NCBI GenBank assembly: GCA_012961305.1
Contig: DTZQ01000500.1
Location: 1 to 9,104 of the forward strand
DNA length: 9,104 nucleotides
From: Armatimonadota bacterium
GTDB taxonomy: Bacteria; Armatimonadota; UBA10988; DTZQ01
Direction: 5' to 3'
Positions within the stretch are counted from its first letter, which is position 1. The number at the start of each line of letters is the position of its first letter. Under the pieces are notes generated by a model that searched no databases, was not told the origin of the DNA, and saw nothing but the letters and a program-made list of their open reading frames with translations. Below are positions 1 through 5,535 of the stretch, in pieces. The position numbers were made by a program, and so were the translations under genes.

Positions 1-264
1 ACTCCTATCCGGGCCGCGGCGGCTGGGGTAGTCATCCACAGCGGTTGGTTGGGAGCCTACGGGCGTACCATCATTATTGACCACGGCGGGGGGCTGACGA
101 CCCTTTATGCCCACTGCTCCGCTCTCCTGGTGCGCAAGGGAGAGCAAGTCGCCAACCAACAGGTAATCGCCCGCGTCGGGAGTACGGGTGTTGCTACCGG
201 TTCGCATTTGCATTTTGGGGTGTATAAAAATGGCCGTCCCATTAACCCCTATGCCGCACCGTAA
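1..264 (+). CDS. M23-family (LytM/EnvC-like) peptidoglycan endopeptidase, C-terminal fragment
   Basis: This frame is open from the first base, so the gene starts upstream and only about 87 C-terminal residues are visible. They show the second half of a LytM/M23 fold: a strand reading TIIIDHGGG, then LTTLYAHCS with the conserved YAH histidine, the GEQV-x-x-x-Q turn and the SHLHFGV segment, whose HxH pair includes a zinc ligand. The first zinc motif (HxxxD) must lie upstream. The protein ends NPYAAP and stops. The family cleaves peptide cross-links in peptidoglycan outside the membrane, or activates amidases when degenerate; here the visible histidines are present, so activity is plausible. An M23 gene just ahead of an S41 protease is a common arrangement, often behind ftsE-ftsX, which suggests the missing upstream neighbours. 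That last point is inference. Confidence 0.9.
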   Translation, partial: TPIRAAAAGVVIHSGWLGAYGRTIIIDHGGGLTTLYAHCSALLVRKGEQVANQQVIARVGSTGVATGSHLHFGVYKNGRPINPYAAP

Positions 265-314
265 ACCACTTAGAGTACGGGGGCAGATGGTTAACATGAG
301 GAGCAAAGGAGAAA

Positions 315-1691
315 ATGGGTAGGAATAAGATTTTTCAGGCCGCGTTAATTGCTTTCCTTTTAGTCACGGCTTTTGTCGCTGGTTATGAAGCCAAGTCCCT
401 GCCGGAGGCTGCTCCGGCAGTGGCGGCTATGGAACCTCGCTCCCAGGTTTCCTTCCTCCACGCTTTGACCAGAGCCCGTGACGACCAGTTGACCCAGGAA
501 AATGGGGATGTGGACCCGGTGGAAATTTTCTGGGAGGTCCTCCATCACCTCAAAGACAAGTACGTGGACGAAATTACTGACGACCGTGCTTTGGCCTATG
601 GGGCCATTCGGGGGATGTTGCGCACCCTGGGAGACCCCTATACCCGCTTCATGGACCCCAAGGATTACCGCGATTTTCAGGAGGAGAACCAAGGGGAATT
701 TGAAGGCATCGGAGCCATGCTGGGCATTGACCGCGAAACGGAAAAAATTACCATCATTCAAGTTTTTGAGGATAACCCTGCGGCTCGGGCAGGCCTAAAG
801 CCCGGGGACCGCATCTTGGCCATTAACGGGGAATCCGCCCTGGATATGTCCTTAGACGCTGCGGTCAGTAAAATTCGCGGTCCAGCAGGTACTCAAGTGA
901 CCCTTCGCATTGAGCGACCCCGACCGCCGGCAGAGAAGGAAAAGACCTCTCCTTCCACCCAACCTTCCCCTCGCCTCCCACCGGTGCGGGAGGAAATGCC
1001 GGAAATTGAAGGCGAAGTGCTGGACATCGTTATCACCCGCGGCCGGGTGAAAATCCCCATCGTCGAATGGCGGATGTTAGAAGGGGAAATCGGCTATGCT
1101 TGGCTCAAAGTGTTCAACGAGAAAAGTGACGAGCAACTTAATGCCGCCCTACGAGATTTGCAGGAAAAGGACATGAAAGGTTTCATCCTCGACCTGCGTT
1201 ACAACCCCGGCGGGTTGCTGGACATGGCCGTAGATATAGCCAGTATGTTCGTCCAATCTGGTCCCATCGTTCACATCAAAGAACGAGGCCATGCACGGGA
1301 AACTCTCTATGCCCGTCCGGGTGAGTACAAGGATTTGCAGGTTCCCTTGGTAGTCTTGGTCAATCGCTACAGCGCCAGCGCTTCGGAGATAGTGGCCGGG
1401 GCCGTTCAGGACACAGGGGTAGGTACAGTAGTAGGCGAACCTACTTTCGGCAAGGGATTAGTGCAAACGGTGGTGGCCTTAAGCGATAACTCGGCAGTGG
1501 CCATTACTACGGCCAAATATTTGACTCCCAAAGAACGCGACATCAACGAGAATGGCATTAAGCCTGACCTTGTGGTTCACCAGCCGGAACCGGGGGAAGG
1601 AGAAGGCGAGGCCGAGAAACCCCTTGAAGACCTTCAATTGCAGCGGGCCATTAAGGTTATTCAGGAGCGTTTACAGGCTTCGCCTCTCTGA
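315..1691 (+). CDS. ctpA: S41-family C-terminal processing peptidase (CtpA/CtpB type)
   Basis: The 458-residue product matches the usual length of carboxy-terminal processing proteases, which trim or degrade exported proteins from their C-terminus. An N-terminal hydrophobic stretch (about residues 6-23) is a signal anchor, placing the enzyme outside the membrane. A helical region with the motif TLGDPYTRFMDP (about 104-115) precedes a PDZ domain (about 130-200, with GIGAMLGI and AGLKPGDRILAING). The protease core follows, with LDLRYNPGG near 292-300 and the catalytic region RYSASASEIVAG. Ser355 and Lys380 (in FGKG) have the 25-residue spacing of the family Ser-Lys dyad, so the enzyme should be active. 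About 30 proline- and charge-rich residues (roughly 201-233) interrupt the region after the PDZ strand. The ATG is preceded by AAAGGAG at 305-311. The gene lies 50 bases after the M23 gene, probably in one operon. Confidence 0.95.
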   Translation: MGRNKIFQAALIAFLLVTAFVAGYEAKSLPEAAPAVAAMEPRSQVSFLHALTRARDDQLTQENGDVDPVEIFWEVLHHLKDKYVDEITDDRALAYGAIRGMLRTLGDPYTRFMDPKDYRDFQEENQGEFEGIGAMLGIDRETEKITIIQVFEDNPAARAGLKPGDRILAINGESALDMSLDAAVSKIRGPAGTQVTLRIERPRPPAEKEKTSPSTQPSPRLPPVREEMPEIEGEVLDIVITRGRVKIPIVEWRMLEGEIGYAWLKVFNEKSDEQLNAALRDLQEKDMKGFILDLRYNPGGLLDMAVDIASMFVQSGPIVHIKERGHARETLYARPGEYKDLQVPLVVLVNRYSASASEIVAGAVQDTGVGTVVGEPTFGKGLVQTVVALSDNSAVAITTAKYLTPKERDINENGIKPDLVVHQPEPGEGEGEAEKPLEDLQLQRAIKVIQERLQASPL

Positions 1692-1723
1692 ACATGATTT
1701 GCCGGGAACATAATTCTTCCCTG

Positions 1724-1747
1724 CCTTTCCTGGGGGAAGGGATGGTC
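1724..1747. repeat. Short imperfect palindrome, copy A of a two-copy intergenic element
   Basis: The bases CCTTTCC (1724-1730) and GGGAAGG (1734-1740) can pair over 7 bp including one G-T wobble, followed by GATGGTC. A similar segment, CCTTCCC with GGGGGGAGGG and ATGGTC, lies at 3890-3915. Both copies sit in spacers between a stop codon and the next SD. This copy lies in the 92-base gap between the protease stop and the preferred start of the LysM gene. No function is known to me; it could be an RNA hairpin or a small dispersed repeat. Confidence 0.4.
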
Positions 1748-1783
1748 AATCCCGACGGCTACGGTTTTACCAGAGGTGAACCT

Positions 1784-2782
1784 ATGAATGCGGAGGCCCA
1801 GGTAACTCAACTGCGCCGTCAACTAAGGCGAGAACGCCGGTTGTTTATCTTCCTCTTACTCTTGCTGCTTCTAATCATTTTTGCCCTCCGGCGTGGCCAA
1901 CGAGTGTGGGCCATTGCCGTAGATGGAGTGGAACAGGTTTATGTCCGAGACGCCGCAGTGGCCGAACAGGTACTGGCCGCTATCAGGAGCGCCGCCGTAG
2001 AACACAGTGAAATTCCCACCCAGTTCGCTCAGAACGTCCGTTATTATCCGGTTCGCTACCGAAACCAAACCCTGTCTACCCCCCAGCAGGCCCAGGCCGT
2101 ACTTAGTTCCCTTTTAGATGTGCTGGTACGAGCCTACGCTATTATCATCCAGGGTCAGCCGATAGTGGCCCTCGCTACGGAGAGTGAAGCCCGCGAGGTG
2201 TTGGATACCCTTATGGCCCAGTATGCTGGTAGGGTGGGGGTCTTGGTGGAGGAACCCACCACTCTGGAGACGGTAACTATCGAACCCCGGTACGTTTACC
2301 TAAGTGACCTGGCGGAAACAGCAGAGGAGGGGGTGGCTCGGCTCACGGAAGGGACGGAAGCCAGGGCGGAATATGTGGTAAAGGCGGGTGATGTGGCTTC
2401 GCGCATTGCCCAGGCCTATGGCTTGACCTTGCAAGAACTGCAAAATCTCAACCCGGGTCGCGACTTGAACCGCTTGCAAATCGGTGACCGCTTGCGCATT
2501 CAGGAAAGCACCCCTCTCCTCACGGTCGTAACCAAGGAAGCCCAAACCGTGGAACAAACCATTCCCTTTCGGACGAAGATGATTCCCCGGCCTTCCCTGC
2601 GGCCGGGCGAGCGACAATTGAAACGGCCTGGACGGCCGGGGCGTGAGCGGGTGAAGATAATTGTCACTTGCCACAATGGGCGGGAGGTTTCCCGCGAAGT
2701 AGTGGCTAAGGAGGTGCTGGACCCCCCCATTCCGGAGGAAATTTACGTGAGTGAAGCCGAAATTTCTGCGGCAGACCAATAA
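1784..2782 (+). CDS. Single-pass membrane protein with LysM and G5 domains
   Basis: The 332-residue product begins with a basic segment (QLRRQLRRERR), then a leucine-rich transmembrane helix (about residues 20-35) flanked by RRGQR. The rest therefore lies outside the cell. Residues about 40-190 form an unrecognised domain that repeats valine/alanine-rich strand patterns. A LysM peptidoglycan-binding domain follows at about 196-240 (EYVVKAGDVASRIAQAYGL, then LNPGRD and LQIGDRLRI). A G5 domain occupies about 246-322 (IPFRTK, SLRPGER, RPGRPGRERVKIIV, NGREVSREVV). The frame is open back to an ATG at 1694, but the ATG at 1784 is preferred: it has AGAGGTGA five bases upstream and places the charged residues before the membrane helix. 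Proteins with LysM plus G5 often end in an M23 or other lytic domain; none is present, so a binding or scaffolding role is inferred. Confidence 0.8.
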   Translation: MNAEAQVTQLRRQLRRERRLFIFLLLLLLLIIFALRRGQRVWAIAVDGVEQVYVRDAAVAEQVLAAIRSAAVEHSEIPTQFAQNVRYYPVRYRNQTLSTPQQAQAVLSSLLDVLVRAYAIIIQGQPIVALATESEAREVLDTLMAQYAGRVGVLVEEPTTLETVTIEPRYVYLSDLAETAEEGVARLTEGTEARAEYVVKAGDVASRIAQAYGLTLQELQNLNPGRDLNRLQIGDRLRIQESTPLLTVVTKEAQTVEQTIPFRTKMIPRPSLRPGERQLKRPGRPGRERVKIIVTCHNGREVSREVVAKEVLDPPIPEEIYVSEAEISAADQ

Positions 2783-2793
2783 AATTTGCCGCA
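2767..2793. repeat. Perfect 7-bp stem-loop over the stop codon of the LysM-G5 gene
   Basis: TGCGGCA (2767-2773) pairs perfectly with TGCCGCA (2787-2793) across a 13-base AT-rich loop that contains the TAA stop. It ends five bases before the -35 box of the next promoter. It has no real T-tract after it, so a classical intrinsic terminator is not supported. A weak terminator or an mRNA 3'-end stabiliser is possible. Confidence 0.4.
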
Positions 2794-2797
2794 AATA

Positions 2798-2826
2798 TTG
2801 ACAGGAAGCCGATTCTGTGTTATAAT
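2798..2826 (+). promoter_or_regulatory. Perfect-consensus sigma70/sigmaA promoter for the BadF-type kinase gene
   Basis: TTGACA at 2798-2803 and TATAAT at 2821-2826 are both exact consensus hexamers and are separated by exactly 17 bases. Transcription would start near 2833, leaving a leader of about 40 bases before the kinase ATG at 2873. The promoter lies inside the possible N-terminal extension from the ATG at 2786, which argues against that earlier start. Confidence 0.85.
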
Positions 2827-2872
2827 TAAACGCGAACGGGGTTGTAGAGCCGCCGGCCAGTTGGCAATCAGA

Positions 2873-3880
2873 ATGCGTTATTTTCTGGGTTTAGATGGAG
2901 GAGGAACCAAAACCGAGGCCGTAATCATAGATGAGGAGGGGCGAATTGTGGGCTTGGGCACTGGGGGACCAGCCATATTCCTGTACGTGGACTGGGAAGT
3001 AGTAGCCCAATCCCTATGCCGGGCCTTGCGGGTTGCGTTGGCCTCCTGTCCTGCGGGTCAGACGGGCTTAACGGCGGGAGCAGTAGTAATTCCCATTGCC
3101 CCTGCCGCTCAAGTAAAAACTATCATCCAGAACTTGGTTCCGGTAAAGAGATTTCTCTTCCCCACAGAACCGGAAGCGTGTGTGGCGGCCATAGGACAGC
3201 CAGGCCCTTTACTCCTGATAGTTTCAGGAACAGGTTCCTTTGCCTTTGCTCAAAACGCGGCGGGAGAGACGGCCCATGCCGGGGGCAAAGGTCCCTTGCT
3301 GGGGGATGATGGTAGTGCCTATGACATTGGCCTGCGAGCCCTGCGGGCAGTTGTGCAGGCCGAAGATGGGCGAGGCCCTTCCACCCGGCTTTCAGCCCTG
3401 CTGGGAGAGCATTTGAGGTTCCGCACGGTGGCTGAACTGGTGCAGCGGGTGTATGTGGAACAATTGCGCCGTCACCAAATTGCCGAGTTGGCTCCTTTGG
3501 TAGATGCGGCAGCCGAGGAAGGAGATATGGTGGCCCGACAGATTTTGACCGTTGCGGGGCAGGAATTGGCGCGAGCAGCCCTGACCGTTGCCCGGAAGGT
3601 GGACATTGTAAATGAACCAGCAGTTGTGGCCTTCTTTGGTAGTGCTCTGCGGTATAGCCGTTACCTGCGGGAAACCGTTTGGAATATACTGCAGCAGCGC
3701 TTGCCCGCGGCCAAACAAGTGGATACTCCGTTACAAACAGCCCAGGGAGCCGCGCTCTTGGCATGGGAGACCTGGGGAGGAGCGGTGCCATCAACTGTAC
3801 GCACCCAAGTGCAAATGACCCTGTCCCCTTCCCCCCTGAGACCAAAGAAGGGGACCGAGAGAACCAACCAACATATCTAA
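2873..3880 (+). CDS. BadF/BadG/BcrA/BcrD ATPase-family sugar kinase (N-acetylglucosamine/N-acetylmuramate kinase-like)
   Basis: The 335-residue protein belongs to the ASKHA kinase superfamily. The phosphate-1 loop is DGGGTKT (residues 8-14), followed by EAVIID and GRIVGLG strands. SGTGS (118-122) is the phosphate-2 loop. The segment from 137 to 153 (GGKGPLLGDDGSAYDIG) is the family signature seen in N-acetylglucosamine kinases and MurK-type kinases. The late AQGAALLAW helix (about 290-298) is also typical. The likely reaction is ATP-dependent phosphorylation of a free amino sugar in the cytoplasm, which would suit recycling of wall fragments released by the neighbouring hydrolases; the exact substrate cannot be read from sequence. 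The start at 2873 is chosen because the DGGGTKT motif normally lies near residue 8 and the promoter lies upstream of it. The SD is weak. The last 20 or so residues look like an unstructured tail. Confidence 0.85.
   Translation: MRYFLGLDGGGTKTEAVIIDEEGRIVGLGTGGPAIFLYVDWEVVAQSLCRALRVALASCPAGQTGLTAGAVVIPIAPAAQVKTIIQNLVPVKRFLFPTEPEACVAAIGQPGPLLLIVSGTGSFAFAQNAAGETAHAGGKGPLLGDDGSAYDIGLRALRAVVQAEDGRGPSTRLSALLGEHLRFRTVAELVQRVYVEQLRRHQIAELAPLVDAAAEEGDMVARQILTVAGQELARAALTVARKVDIVNEPAVVAFFGSALRYSRYLRETVWNILQQRLPAAKQVDTPLQTAQGAALLAWETWGGAVPSTVRTQVQMTLSPSPLRPKKGTERTNQHI
3823..3855. repeat. Perfect 9-bp stem-loop within the 3' end of the kinase gene
   Basis: GTCCCCTTC (3823-3831) and GAAGGGGAC (3847-3855) are exact reverse complements separated by 15 bases. 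The structure lies inside the low-complexity C-terminal codons of the kinase, 25 bases before its stop. No T-tract follows. It may mark a region where intergenic-type sequence has become coding, or act as an mRNA hairpin. Confidence 0.45.
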
Positions 3881-3889
3881 AGAAAGGCT

Positions 3890-3915
3890 CCTTCCCTCGG
3901 GGGGAGGGCATGGTC
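3890..3915. repeat. Short G-rich palindrome, copy B of the intergenic element
   Basis: CCCTC (3894-3898) can pair with GAGGG (3904-3908) around a G-run, and CATGGTC follows. It aligns with the segment at 1724-1747 with about two small gaps. It lies in the 76-base spacer between the kinase stop and the HU start and is not followed by T residues, so a terminator call is not supported. Confidence 0.4.
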
Positions 3916-3942
3916 TAAGTTAAATCCATCGCTGTATGCGAG

Positions 3943-3951
3943 AGGAGGTGA
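3943..3951 (+). promoter_or_regulatory. Strong Shine-Dalgarno that fixes a TTG start for HU
   Basis: AGGAGGTGA is a near-perfect complement of the 16S rRNA 3' end and ends five bases before TTG at 3957. The in-frame ATG at 3936 lies upstream of this SD and has none of its own. The TTG start also gives an N-terminus (MTKQDLVNAVAEKAG) that matches HU proteins without an extension. Confidence 0.85.
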
Positions 3952-3956
3952 CACCG

Positions 3957-4235
3957 TTGACGAAGCAGGACCTGGTCAATGCGGTGGCCGAAAAGGCCGG
4001 TTTGACCAAGAAGGCCGCGGCGGCGGCAGTCAACGCCGTCACAGAGGCCATTACCGAGGCGCTGAAGGCCGGGGAGAGGGTCACCCTGATTGGCTTTGGC
4101 TCCTTTGAAGTGCGGAAGCGGGCCAAGCGCACCGGGGTCAACCCGCAGACGGGCGAGAAGATGACCATCCCGGCGACGAAGGTTCCGGCCTTCAGGGCTG
4201 GTAAGAGGCTCAAAGACGCAGTTGGGGGGAAGTGA
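3957..4235 (+). CDS. hup: HU-family DNA-binding protein
   Basis: The 92-residue product has the normal HU length. HU is a dimeric nucleoid protein that bends and compacts DNA without strong sequence preference. The N-terminal helix pair is TKQDLVNAVAEKAGLTKK followed by an alanine-rich second helix. GFGSFEVRKR (46-55) is the family signature at the base of the DNA-binding arm. The arm carries TGVNPQTGE, with Pro63 the residue that intercalates between base pairs. PAFRAGKRLKDAV closes the fold. The start codon is TTG, decided by the SD at 3943-3951. The gene has its own terminator directly after it and so appears to end a transcript. No clear promoter is seen in the 76 bases upstream, so it may be read from the kinase promoter. 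Confidence 0.95.
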   Translation: MTKQDLVNAVAEKAGLTKKAAAAAVNAVTEAITEALKAGERVTLIGFGSFEVRKRAKRTGVNPQTGEKMTIPATKVPAFRAGKRLKDAVGGK

Positions 4236-4253
4236 TTTTCCCTTTGTCGGTTG

Positions 4254-4310
4254 AGCCGTGCGCGGGAGCGGTCCCGGGCCGTTCCACATCGCACGGCTTT
4301 TTCTTTCTTT
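4254..4310 (+). terminator. Intrinsic terminator after HU
   Basis: AGCCGTGCG (4254-4262) pairs perfectly with CGCACGGCT (4290-4298). The 27-base interior holds a nested hairpin, CGGGA (4263-4267) with TCCCG (4272-4276). A T-rich tract, TTTTTCTTTCTTT, runs over 4298-4310. This is a classical rho-independent terminator, 18 bases after the HU stop. Confidence 0.88.
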
Positions 4311-4349
4311 AGGCCAAGGCATGGCCTTAATGGTAGGGAGAAAAATCTG

Positions 4350-4829
4350 ATGGCCCGGTCCAGTGAGGCAAGGAAAGTAATTATGACCAACCGCCGGGCG
4401 CGCCATGACTACCACATCTTGGAAACCTATGAGGCGGGATTGGTACTGCGGGGCCCAGAGGTGAAGTCCCTGCGTCAGGGAAAGGTCAACTTGCAGGACA
4501 GTTACGCGCGCATCGAAAACGGTGAGGCCTGGCTGTACAACATGCACATCAGCCCCTATGAGCACGGAAACCGATTCAACCCGGACCCGCGCCGGCCACG
4601 CAAATTGTTGCTGCACAAGCATGAAATTCGCCGTCTGCTGGGCAAAATTCAGGAGCGGGGGTTGACCCTCGTTCCCCTGCAACTCTATTTCGTGCGCGGT
4701 CTGGCCAAGGTCGAATTGGGTTTGGCCCGGGGTAAGGCAGCCCACGACAAACGCCGGGCCATCCGGGAGCGGGACTTGCGCCGAGATGTGGAACGGCAAT
4801 GGGAGGACTACCGACGACAGCGCCGTTAA
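4350..4829 (+). CDS. smpB: SsrA-binding protein SmpB
   Basis: SmpB (159 residues here, typical length) binds the tRNA-like domain of tmRNA and carries it into stalled ribosomes for trans-translation. Recognisable segments are NRRARHDYHILETYEAG (14-30), GPEVKSLRQGKVNLQDSYA (35-53), RKLLLHKHEI (84-93) and the RNA-contacting GLARGKAAHDKR (124-135). The C-terminal tail (about 136-159) is strongly basic, as expected for the part that enters the mRNA channel. The ATG at 4350 is preceded by AGGGAG nine bases upstream; the frame is open back to 4251, but that stretch is the HU terminator. The gene sits immediately before ssrA, its functional partner. Only 39 bases separate the terminator from this start and no promoter is visible there. 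Confidence 0.97.
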   Translation: MARSSEARKVIMTNRRARHDYHILETYEAGLVLRGPEVKSLRQGKVNLQDSYARIENGEAWLYNMHISPYEHGNRFNPDPRRPRKLLLHKHEIRRLLGKIQERGLTLVPLQLYFVRGLAKVELGLARGKAAHDKRRAIRERDLRRDVERQWEDYRRQRR

Positions 4830-4845
4830 ACCCGGCGCGGGCCAG

Positions 4846-4874
4846 TTGACAAAATTGCTGTTTTGTGGTAAAAT
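4846..4874 (+). promoter_or_regulatory. Sigma70/sigmaA promoter of ssrA
   Basis: TTGACA (4846-4851) is an exact -35 box and TAAAAT (4869-4874) a near-consensus -10 box, 17 bases apart. Transcription should start near 4881, giving a precursor with about 25 bases to be removed by RNase P before the mature 5' end at 4906. The -35 box begins 17 bases after the smpB stop. Confidence 0.88.
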
Positions 4875-4995
4875 TTAGGTGACGGCGGCGAACCTTGACA
4901 TTTGTGGGGGTGACAGGTTTCGACGGGGAGGAACTCGGCAAAAGTTGCGGGCCGAGGTGCCGTTGGCCTCGTTAAACCGCGGCAAAAACACAACT

Positions 4996-5028
4996 GCCGA
5001 CTATGCGGCACTTCCCCTCGCTGCCTAA
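4996..5028 (+). other. tmRNA tag reading frame, probably ADYAALPLAA
   Basis: After the conserved CCTCGTTAAAC region, the block ending ACAACT precedes GCC, which corresponds to the resume position in well-known tmRNAs. Reading from 4996 gives ADYAALPLAA and a TAA at 5026-5028. The alanine carried by tmRNA itself is added before it. The LAA end is the usual protease-recognition signal. The same frame is open five codons upstream (GKNTT), so a longer tag starting at 4981 is a less likely alternative. Confidence 0.8.
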
Positions 5029-5240
5029 GGCGCAGCGACGTCCTGCCGGCTGAGCCGACGTGGCCGGACAGGGCGCCAACCCCGTCGGCAACTTCCCGCC
5101 TGAGGTCCGTAGGGCGGGGAGGTAACCTCACGGACTAAGCCCGGTCAAAGCCTGTCCGTGGGCGTGGACCGGGCGAAACTGAAAACACGGACTACGCCCG
5201 TAGGATACTTTTGTCGAGACTCTCCGGACCCGGGTTCGAT

Positions 5241-5535
5241 CATTCGTGGTCGACTGGAAGGGTAACCTTCCTGCCTAAACCCGGCTTACATCGGTGAACC
5301 CTAAGGGACTTAAGTCCTATGGTGACACCGAGGGGTCGTTAAAGGCCCTGTAGAGACTGTAATGATGGGGGTTCTGGCCCCTGGACGCAGACAGATTGGG
5401 AAGCAGGTACCAAGTCTGAACCGGGGCTAATCTAAGACCTCCATAATACGCCGGGCTCCTTCACCCCAAGTTTTGCCAGAACGGTGAGGGATGAAGATAT
5501 AGTCCACGCCTTCGGGAAACCGAAGGGTTCCCGTG
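5241..5535 (+). ncRNA. Group I self-splicing intron in the tmRNA T-loop
   Basis: Group I introns splice by guanosine attack after a U and end in G; here the last exon base is T5240 and the last intron base G5535. P1: exon TCGAT (5236-5240) pairs with GTCGA (5249-5253), with the required U-G at the splice site, and continues through CA/TG to a TTCG loop. P2 is GGAAGG/CCTTCC with a GTAA loop (5256-5271). P3 is TTAC (5286-5289) with GTAA (5359-5362). P4 is CGGTG/CACCG (5292-5296, 5326-5330). P5 is GGAC/GTCC (5306-5317). P6 is GGGTC/GGCCC (5333-5337, 5344-5348). P7 is GACT (5355-5358) with AGTC (5501-5504), inside the family-typical GATATAGTCC. P9 is CCTTCGG/CCGAAGG with a GAAA loop (5509-5526). 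Splicing restores TTCGATT between the T-stem strands. No homing endonuclease is encoded. The 5363-5490 part (P8 and extra helices) is not fully folded here. Confidence 0.93.

Noticed and set aside
1694..1783. Upstream start of the LysM-G5 protein, adding 30 residues
   Set aside because: It lacks an SD, crosses the palindrome at 1724-1747 and would place a polar stretch with no family likeness before the membrane anchor.
2786..2872. Upstream start of the sugar kinase, adding 29 residues
   Set aside because: The extension overlaps a full-consensus promoter, and the DGGGTKT loop normally lies close to the N-terminus.
3123..3911. 262-codon minus-strand frame opposite the sugar kinase
   Set aside because: Its translation is rich in Pro, Arg and Leu with no domain, as expected opposite a real coding frame.
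3936..3956. Earlier ATG start for HU, adding seven residues
   Set aside because: The added codons include the SD itself, no SD lies before 3936, and HU proteins normally begin at the TKQDL position.
5241..5535. A homing endonuclease or other protein within the intron
   Set aside because: The stretch is only 295 nt and is filled by ribozyme helices. No frame in it shows LAGLIDADG, GIY-YIG or HNH motifs.
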